This document shows, piece by piece, positions 6,313 through 14,959 of a DNA stretch of 64,000 bases. The DNA is from Rhodovibrionaceae bacterium (lineage in GTDB: Bacteria; Pseudomonadota; Alphaproteobacteria; Kiloniellales; DSM-21159), in NCBI GenBank assembly GCA_028279885.1, contig JANQMX010000060.1, forward strand, positions 124,001-188,000. Direction: 5' to 3'. The notes under the pieces were generated by a model that was not told the DNA's origin, did no database searches, and worked only from the letters and a program-made list of their open reading frames with translations. Position numbers and translations under genes: made by a program. How positions within the stretch are numbered: position 1 is the first letter of the stretch; every line of letters begins with the position of its first letter.

Positions 6313-7998
6313 ATGGCGGACGCTACGTACTTCTTGCCACCTGTTGCGAGCGATACCGATGCTCCCACCTTCGTGGACGCCTTTGGCTTTAGCGATCTCT
6401 TCAACTTCAGTCACACGCCAGTCGATCTTGTTGCCGCTACGGACGCTGCGACCATCGCTAATCGAGGCGTGACACTGGTCGCGGCCGAGGCAACCGCATC
6501 CGGCACCGGCGGCTCCTTTGCCGATCTGCTGACCACAACCGATAACATGGGCGCCGTCATCGACGGCACCGGCACGGTGCAGGCGGACAGCCGTGCAGAG
6601 GTGGTTGCCTCTTTCAATGTCGCAGCGGGCGAGACCTTCGCGTTCGACTTCGATCTCTTCAGCGATATGAGGGCCAAGGAGATCGAGAACCCCGATCGGG
6701 AGTACAGCGCAGCGAGCCTTGCCACTGGCTTCATTGTTCTCGAAACCTCGGACCCGTCTCAGCCCGAGCTGTTGGGACATGTCGGAAGCTTCGGCAGCTT
6801 GATCTCCTCCGACAAGATCGCGGGCGTCACAGTCGACCATCATGTCGCGGATGAGAACGGCCGTATCGAGATCGTCGAGGAGGCTGACGTCGATATCGAC
6901 CAAGACAATCAGATCGACGGCGTCTCGGGTGTCGCTGCCGGCTTCTTCGAACAGCAGCTCGAAGCCGACAGCCAGATCACCATCATCCAGTTCAACAGCA
7001 ACACCCTCGCAGTGATGGCGGACAGCCTGATCGGCCAACTGGGCAGCGATGTCACTTACGGGACGATCTGGGATGACGTCCTGACCGGCGGCGGCAAGAT
7101 CTACGCCAGCATGGGGGATGACAGGGTCTATGGCCGGCGCAGCGACGACATCCTCGAGGGCGGGCATGGCAACGACACCCTCAAGGGATACAGCGGTGAC
7201 GACAGCCTCCACGGCGGGCTTGGCGCAGACAGCCTCGATGGCGGAAGCGGCAATGACGTCCTGCTCGGCGGTGACGACGACGACAGGCTGCGGGGCAGGC
7301 GGGGAAACGATCACCTGGAAGGCGGTGACGGCAATGATACGCTGTCGGGCGGATGCGGCCGAGATACTCTGGACGGCGGCGACGGCGACGACCTGCTCAA
7401 CGGGCATTACGGCAACGATAGCCTGGACGGGGGCGAGGGCGACGACGAACTGCGCGGCGGCAGTGGGCGCGATCATCTCGAGGGCGGAAGCGGCCTCGAC
7501 ACCCTGATCGGCGGCCGCGGCAACGATACGCTGATGGGAGGTGAGGACGGCGATCTTCTGATCGGCGATTCCGAGTCCAAGCTCTTCGGTTTCTTTGGGC
7601 TGCTTGGCTGCCGCTCCCACGATCTACTGGTCGGTGGCGCAGGCGACGACACGCTTCAGGGAGGGGTCGGCCGCGATACGCTTGCCGGTGGACTCGGTGA
7701 CGATGAGATGTACGGAGGGTGGGGCGCCGATGAGTTCTGCTTCGTCAAAGGCGAAAGCCTCGCGTCTGCCGAAGCTGACGTTATCGGCGACTTCGCGCTC
7801 GGCAGGGATAAGGTGGTGTTCGATGGCTGGGGCCTGCTCGATGAGGCACTGTGGCTCGCCGACATGGCGGCCTCGGGCAACGCCTTCGACACGGCTGAAG
7901 GCGTCGCCTTGCTGTTCGAAGATGGCGCCAGTCTTTCCCTCCTGGGATCGCACCTGACGCTCTCCAGCCTCAGCGGCTCCGACTTCGAGTTTCTCTGA
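6313..7998 (+). CDS. RTX calcium-binding repeat protein, probable type I secretion substrate
   Basis: 561 residues from ATG 6313 after GGGGGAATG. Residues about 25-250 form a beta-rich N-terminal domain without recognised enzyme motif ([20 protein letters not shown], then DFDLFSD). From about 260 to 475 there are tandem nonapeptides of the GGxGxDxLx type ([30 protein letters not shown] and so on), which bind calcium and fold outside the cell. The block is interrupted near 420-440 by [12 protein letters not shown]. The end ([17 protein letters not shown], then [20 protein letters not shown]) resembles the C-terminal uncleaved type I secretion signal region. There is no Sec signal. Oddities are Cys residues inside the RTX block (GGCGRD, LLGCRS, EFCFV). 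No HlyB/HlyD/TolC-type genes are in the window. An adhesin or matrix protein is more likely than a toxin. Confidence 0.88.
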   Translation: MADATYFLPPVASDTDAPTFVDAFGFSDLFNFSHTPVDLVAATDAATIANRGVTLVAAEATASGTGGSFADLLTTTDNMGAVIDGTGTVQADSRAEVVASFNVAAGETFAFDFDLFSDMRAKEIENPDREYSAASLATGFIVLETSDPSQPELLGHVGSFGSLISSDKIAGVTVDHHVADENGRIEIVEEADVDIDQDNQIDGVSGVAAGFFEQQLEADSQITIIQFNSNTLAVMADSLIGQLGSDVTYGTIWDDVLTGGGKIYASMGDDRVYGRRSDDILEGGHGNDTLKGYSGDDSLHGGLGADSLDGGSGNDVLLGGDDDDRLRGRRGNDHLEGGDGNDTLSGGCGRDTLDGGDGDDLLNGHYGNDSLDGGEGDDELRGGSGRDHLEGGSGLDTLIGGRGNDTLMGGEDGDLLIGDSESKLFGFFGLLGCRSHDLLVGGAGDDTLQGGVGRDTLAGGLGDDEMYGGWGADEFCFVKGESLASAEADVIGDFALGRDKVVFDGWGLLDEALWLADMAASGNAFDTAEGVALLFEDGASLSLLGSHLTLSSLSGSDFEFL

Positions 7999-8032
7999 GC
8001 CGAGCAAGGCTAAGTCCTAAGTCAAATGCTCT

Positions 8033-9211
8033 CTATTCTGTGCCGATCTTTGCCACAGCGGCTGCAAGCGTTGCTTTGAGGTTCGCGGCCCGCAACCGCA
8101 GCATGTCGATGTTTTGGACGGTCTCGCGCGCCCCAAGTTGGCCATACCAAAAGAAGTGATTGCCAGGCACTCTTGCACTGAGCACGCCCGACGTAGCGTA
8201 CGTCATCAGATCCATGATGTGCTGCCAATCGGGCTGAGCGATCTTTTCGGTTTTTGACAGAGCGGGAAAAATGATCCCGCGATACAGATGTTGGATCTGA
8301 AACATGCCCCAATTGCCGCGATCGGTCAGGGCATGATCGTTGTCCAAGACCTTATCCCCAGAGATCGTCACGATATAAGGAAAGTTCGCTCTCTTCAGCG
8401 CTCCAGTATCTGCCATGGCCCAATCGAGATCTTTCACAAATTTACCGTTCTCATAGCGCGAGGCTGTGATGATGCCGTTCAGTGCTATAGGGATGTCACC
8501 AAGGATGTCGGTTTTGTATTTGCCCCATGGCATAATTACGTGGCCGTTGAGCTCGTCTTGAGCTGCTATGTAAGCCTGAAAAGTCTCATAGAATTGTGGT
8601 GCAGAAGATAATCCGTTGGGTGCCTTGGAGATTGAGCCAGGCTCTTCTATCAAAAGGGGCGCTGGCGGAGTTGCTGCAAGTGACACGAAAAGGCTCATCT
8701 CAAGGTCAGCCTTTTGCGATGCCTCGTAGACAGACTGTGCAATTTGTCCTCCAGCACTCCAACCGAGGACAATAACTTCTCGGGATAGTTTGTTCTCGTC
8801 GATGTAGAACTTTGCTGTAGCCGCGACCTGCTTGCCCCAATCGCGGATTGAATAGGCAGGGTATGCTTTCGAATAGACTTTGTTTCCGGTGGGATATGAG
8901 GCGCCCAGGAAGGAAAAGCCCTTTTGGCCAAGCCAGTAGGCCAGGAAATCTCTCTCGTCACCGCCGGGATAGCCATAGGCCACGCGGGCAAGGTGAAATC
9001 CGCCGGGCACAAAAATGACAAGGGGTTTCTCTGGATCTCCGGCCTTGAAGTAAGTGAGCGTTTCAATGCCGTTCGTCGCGAGCAACTCTTCGCCTGGATA
9101 CAGCCCTTCCGGCTGCGAGAGACGTTCAACTTTCCAGGCTTCGTCTGCGGAGGCACTGCAAACGGCAAGTGCCAAAATGAGCGAAGAGAAAAGGCAGACG
9201 ATTTTCCGCAT
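8033..9211 (-). CDS. Exported alpha/beta hydrolase
   Basis: 392 residues from ATG 9209-9211 with AGGAG eight bases upstream; the longer frame from 9274 is rejected because it precedes the signal peptide. Residues 1-22 are the signal (MRKIVCLFSSLILALAVCSA-SA). The body has the alpha/beta hydrolase pattern: the oxyanion-side VIFVPGGFHLA at about 70-80, the nucleophile elbow VLGWSAGGQIAQ at about 150, and late Asp and His candidates (SGDKVLDNDHAL and VPGNHFFW). It probably acts in the periplasm or outside on an ester substrate that cannot be named. It converges on the RTX gene with 34 bp between stops. Its base composition is visibly less GC-rich than its neighbours, suggesting recent acquisition. 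Confidence 0.75.
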   Translation of the reverse strand: MRKIVCLFSSLILALAVCSASADEAWKVERLSQPEGLYPGEELLATNGIETLTYFKAGDPEKPLVIFVPGGFHLARVAYGYPGGDERDFLAYWLGQKGFSFLGASYPTGNKVYSKAYPAYSIRDWGKQVAATAKFYIDENKLSREVIVLGWSAGGQIAQSVYEASQKADLEMSLFVSLAATPPAPLLIEEPGSISKAPNGLSSAPQFYETFQAYIAAQDELNGHVIMPWGKYKTDILGDIPIALNGIITASRYENGKFVKDLDWAMADTGALKRANFPYIVTISGDKVLDNDHALTDRGNWGMFQIQHLYRGIIFPALSKTEKIAQPDWQHIMDLMTYATSGVLSARVPGNHFFWYGQLGARETVQNIDMLRLRAANLKATLAAAVAKIGTE

Positions 9212-9333
9212 TAGCCACTCCTGAACGTCGTTCACGGCTACGCGCAGATACGCTATTGCGGGCCAAACATGCATGCAACTGCCCCTTGTTAGGCCGGTCT
9301 GCTCCGAGCCCTTTGTATCGATTGCGGAAGCGG

Positions 9334-10896
9334 TCAGGCCGTGCGACTTGGCGAGACGTCTTCTGCCGCCATTTTGGAAAGGGTGACGCGGTCGATTTTG
9401 CCCGCGGCGTTTTCGGGAAGCTTTTTGATCGCAACGATCTCCTCCGGCGCCTTATAGCCAATGCGATCCCGTGCCATTTTCAATATGTCCGCTGCCGGCA
9501 ACTCCTTTACGCCGGGCTTTAGCACCACGTAAGCGCGGATGTTCTGTCCATGCAGGGTATCCGGAACCCCGACCACGCCGGCGGCTTCGATCGCATCGTT
9601 TTCAAGTAGGACGTTCTCGACTTCCTGCGGGGCGATGTTCGAACCGTCGTGAATGATGATCTGTTTCTGCCGCCCGCAAAACCAGAAGTAACCTTGGTCA
9701 TCGAAGCGGAGGAGATCGCCGGTGTTGAGCCAGCCATCCTTGATCGCCTCGACGGTCTCGGCCGGCTGCCCAAAGTACCCGGACATGACAGAGGGCGAAC
9801 GGATCCACAGAACGCCTTCCTCGCCCACGCCAAGGTCCTTGCCGTTTGCATCCCGGATGGAAAACTCGTTCCCGGCCATGGCAGGACCGACGGAGCCGTG
9901 AACGATGGGACCACCGGGCGGGTTATGAGTCACGATACCGGCCTCTGTCAGCCCGTAGCCCTCCGCAAGCTCTACGCCTGACACCTGTTGAAACTTCTTC
10001 TGCAGGTCCGTCGCGACCTTGTCTCCGCCACAGTCGCACATCCGGAGGTTCGCAAATGCCGGATCGGGGTCTTCCGATGCGTAGACCATTTCGGTGAGGG
10101 CGTAGGGCATCATTGCGATCACGGTCGGTTGGTGGTGCCGCATCAAGGGCATCACGGCACCGACGCCGATGTCTTTGGCGACGACCGCGTTGCCCCCCGC
10201 GGCAAGCGCTGCATAGGACATGATCTGCGCCAGCATGTGGGAGAGCGACGCGACCGGCAGGATCGTGTCCTTCTCCGTTATCCGATATGTGGCAGAGAGG
10301 GAGGCCACGATATGGCCGAGACTGCGTTGGGTGTGGGTGACGCCTTTGGGGCGACCTGTGCTGCCTGAAGTAAAGAAGACCACGGCGGGATCGTCCGGCC
10401 CGGGCCGCTCGGGCGCCCCGGCGGCGGCAGCGCGTTCTGTCAGCGGCTCGAATGCGCCGAAGCCAGGCAATTCACCATCGACGGAAAGGCCGCCGAGGTC
10501 CAAGTCGGCAAGGCCGGCGCATTGCGAGATGTCGTGCGCGCGCTCGGCATGGGCGACCATCAGCCGTGGTTTGCTCAAACCGATGGCGTAGTCGATATCG
10601 CGCGCGAGGTAGCGGTAGTTTAGCGGGACAGTAACAAAGCCTGTGCGGAGGCAGGCCAGGTAGTGCACGAGGACCTGGAGGCGATTCGGCAAGAGCGACA
10701 CGATTCTGTCGCCGCGCCTAAGACCGAGGTCCAAGTAGTTGTTGGCGAGGTTTTGGCTTTGCGCATCAAGCGCGCGCCAAGACAGAGCCTCGTCCATCGA
10801 GGCAATCGCAACGGCATCTGGCTTTTGCCCCAATCCTCGCTCGAGGAGCCGCGCTAGATCGACCGAGCGATCAAGGGTTGGGCCGGTGACTGTCAT
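9334..10896 (-). CDS. AMP-dependent acyl-CoA synthetase/ligase
   Basis: 520 residues, usual length for the ANL superfamily. The signature P-loop VFFTSGSTGRPKGVTHT lies near residues 170-185. Further motifs are GYGLTEAG (about 315), the adenylate-binding WLNTGDLLRFDDQGYFWFCG (about 390-410) with the hinge Asp, and the C-terminal lysine region ENAAGKIDRVTL. It should activate a carboxylic acid via acyl-AMP to acyl-CoA in the cytoplasm. The substrate is not deducible; the sequence looks like the medium/long-chain or aryl group rather than acetyl-CoA synthetase. It lies 122 bp upstream of the exported hydrolase on the same strand and diverges from the winged-helix regulator at 11204. Confidence 0.88.
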   Translation of the reverse strand: MTVTGPTLDRSVDLARLLERGLGQKPDAVAIASMDEALSWRALDAQSQNLANNYLDLGLRRGDRIVSLLPNRLQVLVHYLACLRTGFVTVPLNYRYLARDIDYAIGLSKPRLMVAHAERAHDISQCAGLADLDLGGLSVDGELPGFGAFEPLTERAAAAGAPERPGPDDPAVVFFTSGSTGRPKGVTHTQRSLGHIVASLSATYRITEKDTILPVASLSHMLAQIMSYAALAAGGNAVVAKDIGVGAVMPLMRHHQPTVIAMMPYALTEMVYASEDPDPAFANLRMCDCGGDKVATDLQKKFQQVSGVELAEGYGLTEAGIVTHNPPGGPIVHGSVGPAMAGNEFSIRDANGKDLGVGEEGVLWIRSPSVMSGYFGQPAETVEAIKDGWLNTGDLLRFDDQGYFWFCGRQKQIIIHDGSNIAPQEVENVLLENDAIEAAGVVGVPDTLHGQNIRAYVVLKPGVKELPAADILKMARDRIGYKAPEEIVAIKKLPENAAGKIDRVTLSKMAAEDVSPSRTA

Positions 10897-11203
10897 CTGG
10901 AGCTTCCCCCGTCAGTGACACGGCATGAACGAAGCTGAGTACCGGCTTCAGGTTATCTCCGGAGCATCGTATTTCCAGCCTAAAGTAAGGCCACGATGTT
11001 CGACCTCCTCCTACACGCGCCTGGCCCTGGGTTCGTCGTTGCTGGCGCGGCATTCCTGTTGGATCTGATTTGTTTCAACGATATCCAATGATGTTTCGCT
11101 TTTTATCTCGACATGCTCTTCTTCAACTTTACACCGTAGCGGCAGTTGTGCTGTGGCAGGACGTGGAATTGCATCCAGTGAACAGAAGGCGGACCGTGTG
11201 GTC
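10897..11203. promoter_or_regulatory. Divergent intergenic region between acyl-CoA ligase and winged-helix regulator
   Basis: 307 bp holding both upstream regions. It is relatively AT-rich at 11040-11130. It contains an inverted pair TTGGAT (11058-11063) and ATCCAA (11082-11087) that could be a regulator site. No convincing gene is present; the GTG at 11153 is only an upstream alternative start of the regulator. Confidence 0.35.
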
Positions 11204-12154
11204 ATGAACGCTGATCGCGACATCGTTGTATGCGGCACCTGGACATTGGACCTTGGCCGCGAGGTCTTCCTGAGGAACGGCCAGCCGGTTCGATTGCAGC
11301 CCGGCGTGTTCCGATTGCTCCTTCATATCGTGCGCAACGAAGGACGCGTCATTTCCAAAGACGAGTTGGTCGCAGCCGTATGGGACGGCAGGGCCGTCTC
11401 AGACGCGGCAGTTTACAATCGGGTGGGCGCGCTGCGCCGCGCCATCCTCGATGAAGACGGGCCTGCGCGTTGCGTTCACTGGGAGTATGGGCGAGGCCTG
11501 CGATTTGCGCGGCCGTCGGACCCGGCTGTTGCGGCTGAGACCGCCCCCTCGCCGGAGCCTCAGCTTCCCGAAGAGCTCTTGGATGAGGCCGCGCCGGCTC
11601 TGCTCGATCCGAAGGCGCTATTCGGCTTCACGGGTTCGGCAAACATCGATGAGATGCGCCATATGCTGGGCGCCTACTTCACCTTTTACCGGACACCATC
11701 ATGGCCGAATGCGATCAAACGTGGCCTATCCATCTTGTCCGAAGAGGCAGGCCGCGTCGCCGTGCGCACGACCGAACACGGCAGGGATGAGGCCGGCGGT
11801 ATCCGACAGCGGGCGCGTTACCGCGGCTTCGCAACCCTCATCGATGGCCGGCTTTATGTCCTTGAACAGAACACCCGGCCGCCAAAAGCCATCTGTCTTT
11901 TGGCGCTCGACGCGCCGCACCAGTTCCGACCGGACATCATGACGGGCCTGATGCTGGGCAGCTCATGGCGCCTGAAAGGGGCCCCCTATGCGACGCGGGT
12001 CATTTGGCGTCGGGTGCCCAACGACGTCTCGATACGGGACGCCATTCGGGAGTCAGGTCCTCGTGGAGAAGACAACGAAGACATCGACATCAACACCCGC
12101 GAAAGCGTGGGAACCGATTGCCTGACCTTCCACGACCCGATCAAATATCTTTAG
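11204..12154 (+). CDS. Winged-helix (OmpR/PhoB-type DNA-binding domain) regulator with C-terminal sensor-like domain
   Basis: 316 residues from ATG 11204 with AAGGCGGA about ten bases upstream; a GTG at 11153 would add 17 residues. Residues about 5-100 are a Trans_reg_C winged helix (VCGTWTLDLGREVFLRNGQP, then VRLQPGVFRLLLHIVRNEGR, then VISKDELVAAVWDGRAVSD), with the recognition-helix region DAAVYNRVGALRRAI. There is no receiver domain. After a Pro/Glu linker, residues about 150-316 form an alpha/beta domain (FTFYRTPSWPNAIKRGLSIL, then RARYRGFATLIDGRLYVLEQ) of a type I know only as an unnamed sensor/effector domain. PhoB-type domains bind 11-bp-phased direct repeats, and such repeats occur 80 bp downstream of this gene, before the PEP-CTERM cluster. 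I infer that it controls that cluster or itself. Confidence 0.8.
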   Translation: MNADRDIVVCGTWTLDLGREVFLRNGQPVRLQPGVFRLLLHIVRNEGRVISKDELVAAVWDGRAVSDAAVYNRVGALRRAILDEDGPARCVHWEYGRGLRFARPSDPAVAAETAPSPEPQLPEELLDEAAPALLDPKALFGFTGSANIDEMRHMLGAYFTFYRTPSWPNAIKRGLSILSEEAGRVAVRTTEHGRDEAGGIRQRARYRGFATLIDGRLYVLEQNTRPPKAICLLALDAPHQFRPDIMTGLMLGSSWRLKGAPYATRVIWRRVPNDVSIRDAIRESGPRGEDNEDIDINTRESVGTDCLTFHDPIKYL

Positions 12155-12572
12155 CGCCAGTCCTGGTCGGAACAGTTCCATTCAACCCGATGAGGTTGTC
12201 GCGTCACAGAGCCGCGGCGAGGCAAATCGAAGTTAGATTTGGCTAAGATTTCGTTGGATTTTACTTAGATTTGATTGAAAGAATTCAGATTCGACGGTGA
12301 GGATCTCGCCGCCACTGCAAGCTACAATCACCCAATGACGGTGCGGGCTTCTGTGGCCTTCTATTCCTGACAGAGTCGCCACGCCCGAACGTGCAGTGGG
12401 GAACCAACAGACTGCTTGGTGCGGCTGTTCCGTCTCCGGTGTCGCGGCCCCTGTGGGCCGGTGCTGGGGACGGGGCCGCGCAAGCAGGAAGGCGGGGCGA
12501 TGACAGGGTTTTGGGGCAGGTCGCAGGTGCTGGCAGCGCCGTCGCACCTCATGATCTAACGGGGATCTCAGC
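12155..12572. other. Gene-free region between regulator and PEP-CTERM cluster
   Basis: 418 bp without a supported gene. It contains the phased repeats at 12235-12292 and a 9-bp inverted repeat CGCGGCCCC (12443-12451) / GGGGCCGCG (12472-12480) with a 20-base loop. The region just before 12573 carries GGGG as a weak ribosome binding site. It is the probable promoter/leader of the PEP-CTERM run. Confidence 0.5.
12235..12292 (+). promoter_or_regulatory. Helically phased GATTT direct repeats, candidate operator
   Basis: AGATTT starts at 12235 and 12246, GGATTT at 12256, AGATTT at 12267, and AGATTC at 12287, giving spacings of 11, 10, 11 and 20 bp, close to one or two DNA turns. Such in-phase direct repeats are typical of operators for PhoB/OmpR-type winged-helix proteins, and one is encoded directly upstream (11204-12154). 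The AT-rich patch stands out in GC-rich surroundings. Binding is inferred. Confidence 0.5.
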
Positions 12573-13139
12573 ATGTTCAGAACGATACTGGCTACCTGTG
12601 CCGCGGCCGCCGTCGCGTTCGGCGCCGCTGCTGCCTCCGCGACACCGCTGACATTCAACTTCACCATCGACTTCAATGCCGCGCCCGACGCCACGGGGAG
12701 TTTCACCATCGACAGCACGGGGCTGACGGGCAGCGGCCTCGAAATATTCGCTCCGAACAACACGACGACCACTCTTCTCTCGTTCACCGCCATGGTCGGC
12801 GGTCTGACCTACACGGAAACCATCGATTCGAGCTTCGATGAGTTCCCGCAAGTGAGCTTCCTGGATGGCGCCGTCAGCAACATCAGCTACGCAGGCCAGA
12901 TCGGCAATCAGTGCCTGAGCATCGGCTCGGGTAGCAGCTTCGGCGTATTCTTCGGCGACGTCTCAATTGCGCAGCGACCATGCTCCGAACCTGGCTTAAC
13001 GTCCGGCCAGATCACCAACATCGTCGCGGAGGGATCCACTCCGCTTCCCTTGCCGGCGACGGCCGCCCTTTTCGCCCTCGGCCTCGTGGGGCTGGGCCTC
13101 GCTACGCGCCGCCGGCGGGCGGTGCAGGGGCTTGGGTGA
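12573..13139 (+). CDS. VPLPA/PEP-CTERM sorting-domain surface protein
   Basis: 188 residues. Signal peptide at 1-23 (MFRTILATCAAAAVAFGAAA, ends SA-TP). The middle is beta-rich (LTFNFTIDFNAAPDATGSFT). The tail is a tripartite sorting signal: STPLPLPATAALFALGLVGL with hydrophobic helix and RRRR at about 160-182, of the VPLPA-CTERM/PEP-CTERM class recognised by exosortases. The protein is thus expected to be exported, cleaved and displayed or released at the surface. No exosortase gene is in the window. It heads a run of seven such genes and overlaps the next by one base (TGATG). Its body differs from the four following paralogues. Confidence 0.85.
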   Translation: MFRTILATCAAAAVAFGAAAASATPLTFNFTIDFNAAPDATGSFTIDSTGLTGSGLEIFAPNNTTTTLLSFTAMVGGLTYTETIDSSFDEFPQVSFLDGAVSNISYAGQIGNQCLSIGSGSSFGVFFGDVSIAQRPCSEPGLTSGQITNIVAEGSTPLPLPATAALFALGLVGLGLATRRRRAVQGLG

Positions 13140-13729
13140 TGACGATGGTCAAGAAAATCGCGTTCGGTTTCGCCGCCGCCCTGCTGGCGCTCACCTTCGG
13201 CGGCGCCGCGCAGGCCTCGCTCTTGGGTCAGACGGTGACCTGCAGCGCAACGAGCCTGCGCGGCACCGCCTGCTCGTCTCCGACGGCAACCGTCATGGAT
13301 GGCGGAGCGCCGGAGTTCGCAATTCGACGTTTGGCTGGGTTGGTCGACCTGCTCAACATCGACATTTCGAGTGACGGCGTGGTCATCAGCGCTGCCGGAA
13401 TTTTCGACGCAAGCACCTCGAGTTCGGTAACGCTCGGCGATCTCTTTTGGTCCAACGACCCCAACGCCACCATCACGGGGATTGCGAACCTCGTTGTGTC
13501 GGGTGTCACCGACAACTTCTTCGGCGACGGCCTCGTCGAAGGCGATATCACCACGGCCGCGAATTCCGTGACGATCGACCTCAGCACGACGAGTTGGGCT
13601 TCGGACGGCTTCGTCAGCTTCGACTTCGTGACCACGCATAGCGCGCTTCCCGAACCGGCCACCCTCGCGCTCTTCGGCCTTGGCCTCGCCGGGCTGGGCT
13701 TCGCGGCACGGCGCCGGCGGGCGGTGTAG
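13139..13729 (+). CDS. PEP-CTERM protein, paralogue A
   Basis: 196 residues. ATG 13139 overlaps the previous stop (TGATG); an in-frame ATG at 13145 is the alternative. Signal peptide about 3-25 (KKIAFGFAAALLALTFGGAA, ends QA-S). The mature start is SLLGQTVTCS; a Cys pair follows in TVTCSATSLRGTACSSP. The shared motif VTLGDLFWSNDPNATITGIA lies near 100-120. The tail is ALPEPATLALFGLGLAGLGF-AARRRR, a canonical PEP-CTERM signal. Closest relative in the window is the gene at 14346. Surface or extracellular role inferred; no enzymatic motif. Confidence 0.85.
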   Translation: MTMVKKIAFGFAAALLALTFGGAAQASLLGQTVTCSATSLRGTACSSPTATVMDGGAPEFAIRRLAGLVDLLNIDISSDGVVISAAGIFDASTSSSVTLGDLFWSNDPNATITGIANLVVSGVTDNFFGDGLVEGDITTAANSVTIDLSTTSWASDGFVSFDFVTTHSALPEPATLALFGLGLAGLGFAARRRRAV

Positions 13730-13737
13730 GGGCTTGG

Positions 13738-14349
13738 ATGGCAATGATGTTCAAGGGGATTGCATTGGGTTTTGCCGCCGCCCTGCTGGCGCTCGGCTTC
13801 GGCGGCGCGGCACAGGCTTCGCTGTTGGGCCAGACCGTAACCTGCAGTTTGCCAGACCGCTTTACCTGCGAGTCTCTCACCGGCGGCGTTGTCGGCGGGG
13901 GGACGGAGTTCCGTGTTTTCGAAATCACGCAATTCCTCGGCGCGGATGTCAGGGTCGACTACTGGGACATCGATCTCGACGAAAACAGCATCTCGATGCG
14001 TTTCCTTGACGGTGCCTCCAGCTTCGGCAGTTTTCCCGTATTCAGGGTTACGCTTGGCGATCTCTTCTGGTCCAACGATCCCACGGCAACGATCACGGGC
14101 ATCACCAACTTCACCAGCAACGCTGATGTGACGGGGATGGAGGCCGACGATGTCTCGGTCGCGGCCAATGCGCTGACGATCGACTTCGGAGGTACGATTT
14201 GGCGGCAGGGCGGCTTCATCAGCTTCGACCTGGTGACCACGCATAGCGCGCTTCCCGAGCCTGCCACCCTCGCGCTCTTCGGCCTTGGCCTCGCCGGCCT
14301 CGGCTTCGCGGCCCGGCGGCGACGCACCCTGCAGGGACTTGGAGGATGA
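13738..14349 (+). CDS. PEP-CTERM protein, paralogue B
   Basis: 203 residues, eight bases after the previous stop. Signal peptide (FKGIALGFAAALLALGFGGA, ends QA-S), then SLLGQTVTCSLPDRFTCESL with a closely spaced Cys pair, then GGGTEFRVFEITQFLG, the family motif VTLGDLFWSNDPTATITGI, and the sorting tail LPEPATLALFGLGLAGLGFA plus ARRRR. The nucleotide sequence is nearly the same as that of the gene at 14960 over most of its length, with mainly third-position differences, so the two are recent duplicates. Its stop overlaps the ATG of the next gene (ATGA). Confidence 0.85.
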   Translation: MAMMFKGIALGFAAALLALGFGGAAQASLLGQTVTCSLPDRFTCESLTGGVVGGGTEFRVFEITQFLGADVRVDYWDIDLDENSISMRFLDGASSFGSFPVFRVTLGDLFWSNDPTATITGITNFTSNADVTGMEADDVSVAANALTIDFGGTIWRQGGFISFDLVTTHSALPEPATLALFGLGLAGLGFAARRRRTLQGLGG

Positions 14350-14957
14350 CGATGTTTAAGAGGATTGCGCTCGGGCTGTCGGTTGCGCTGTTCACCACGC
14401 TCTTCGCCGGCGGAGCAATGGCCTCGCTCTTGGGTCAGACGGTGACGTGCAGTACCGCAAGCCCGTTCAACGGCAACACCTGCTCGTCTCCAATGGCGAC
14501 GGTCGTGGCGGGCGGCACGCTGGAATTCGTAATTCAAGGCTTTGGCGGCACAGCCGACCTGCTTGAGATCGACATTTCGGGGGACAGCGTGCTCATCCGT
14601 GCTCCCCTTGCTTTCAGGACGGCCGGCGCAAACACGGTAACGCTCGGCGATCTCTTTTGGAGCAATGACCCGAACGCTACGATCACGGGCATTGCCAACT
14701 TCCTCGTCTCTGGGGTGGGGCCCGATCCTCGCGGCGGGATCGTTTTTCTCGATGGCCTCAGCCAAAGCGATATCACCACCGCCGCGAATGCCATCACGAT
14801 CGACTATGCCTTTACCCGTTGGGACGAAGGCGGCTTCGTCAGCTTCGATCTCGTGACCACGTACAGCGCGCTTCCCGAGCCCGCCACCCTCGCGCTCTTC
14901 GGCCTCGGTCTCGCCGGCCTCGGTCTCGCGGCGCGGCGCAGACGGCTTGGGAAGTGA
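14346..14957 (+). CDS. PEP-CTERM protein, paralogue A'
   Basis: 203 residues, starting at ATG 14346 inside the end of the previous gene. Signal peptide (MTMFKRIALGLSVALFTTLF, ends MA-S), then SLLGQTVTCS and NGNTCSSPMATVVAGG with the Cys spacing of paralogue A, then VTLGDLFWSNDPNATITGIA, and the PEP-CTERM tail LPEPATLALFGLGLAGLGLA plus ARRRR. It is longer than A by an insert (GPDPRGGIVFLDGLSQSD). More divergent from A than B' is from B. Confidence 0.85.
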   Translation: MTMFKRIALGLSVALFTTLFAGGAMASLLGQTVTCSTASPFNGNTCSSPMATVVAGGTLEFVIQGFGGTADLLEIDISGDSVLIRAPLAFRTAGANTVTLGDLFWSNDPNATITGIANFLVSGVGPDPRGGIVFLDGLSQSDITTAANAITIDYAFTRWDEGGFVSFDLVTTYSALPEPATLALFGLGLAGLGLAARRRRLGK

Positions 14958-14959
14958 CG

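Noticed and set aside
5602-7620. Long minus-strand open frame (672 codons) over the 5162 and RTX genes
   Set aside because: It is antisense to repetitive GC-rich RTX codons, shows only periodic AV/VV-rich residues, and has no ribosome binding site or domain.
7090-7740. Regular short repeats that might suggest a CRISPR array or minisatellite
   Set aside because: The period is 27 bases or multiples, in frame, and encodes GGxGxDxLx nonapeptides: it is the RTX calcium-binding block.
12443-12480. 9-bp GC-only inverted repeat with 20-base loop upstream of the PEP-CTERM run
   Set aside because: In DNA this GC-rich such a pair is likely by chance; without a T-run or conservation it is not called as terminator or riboswitch.
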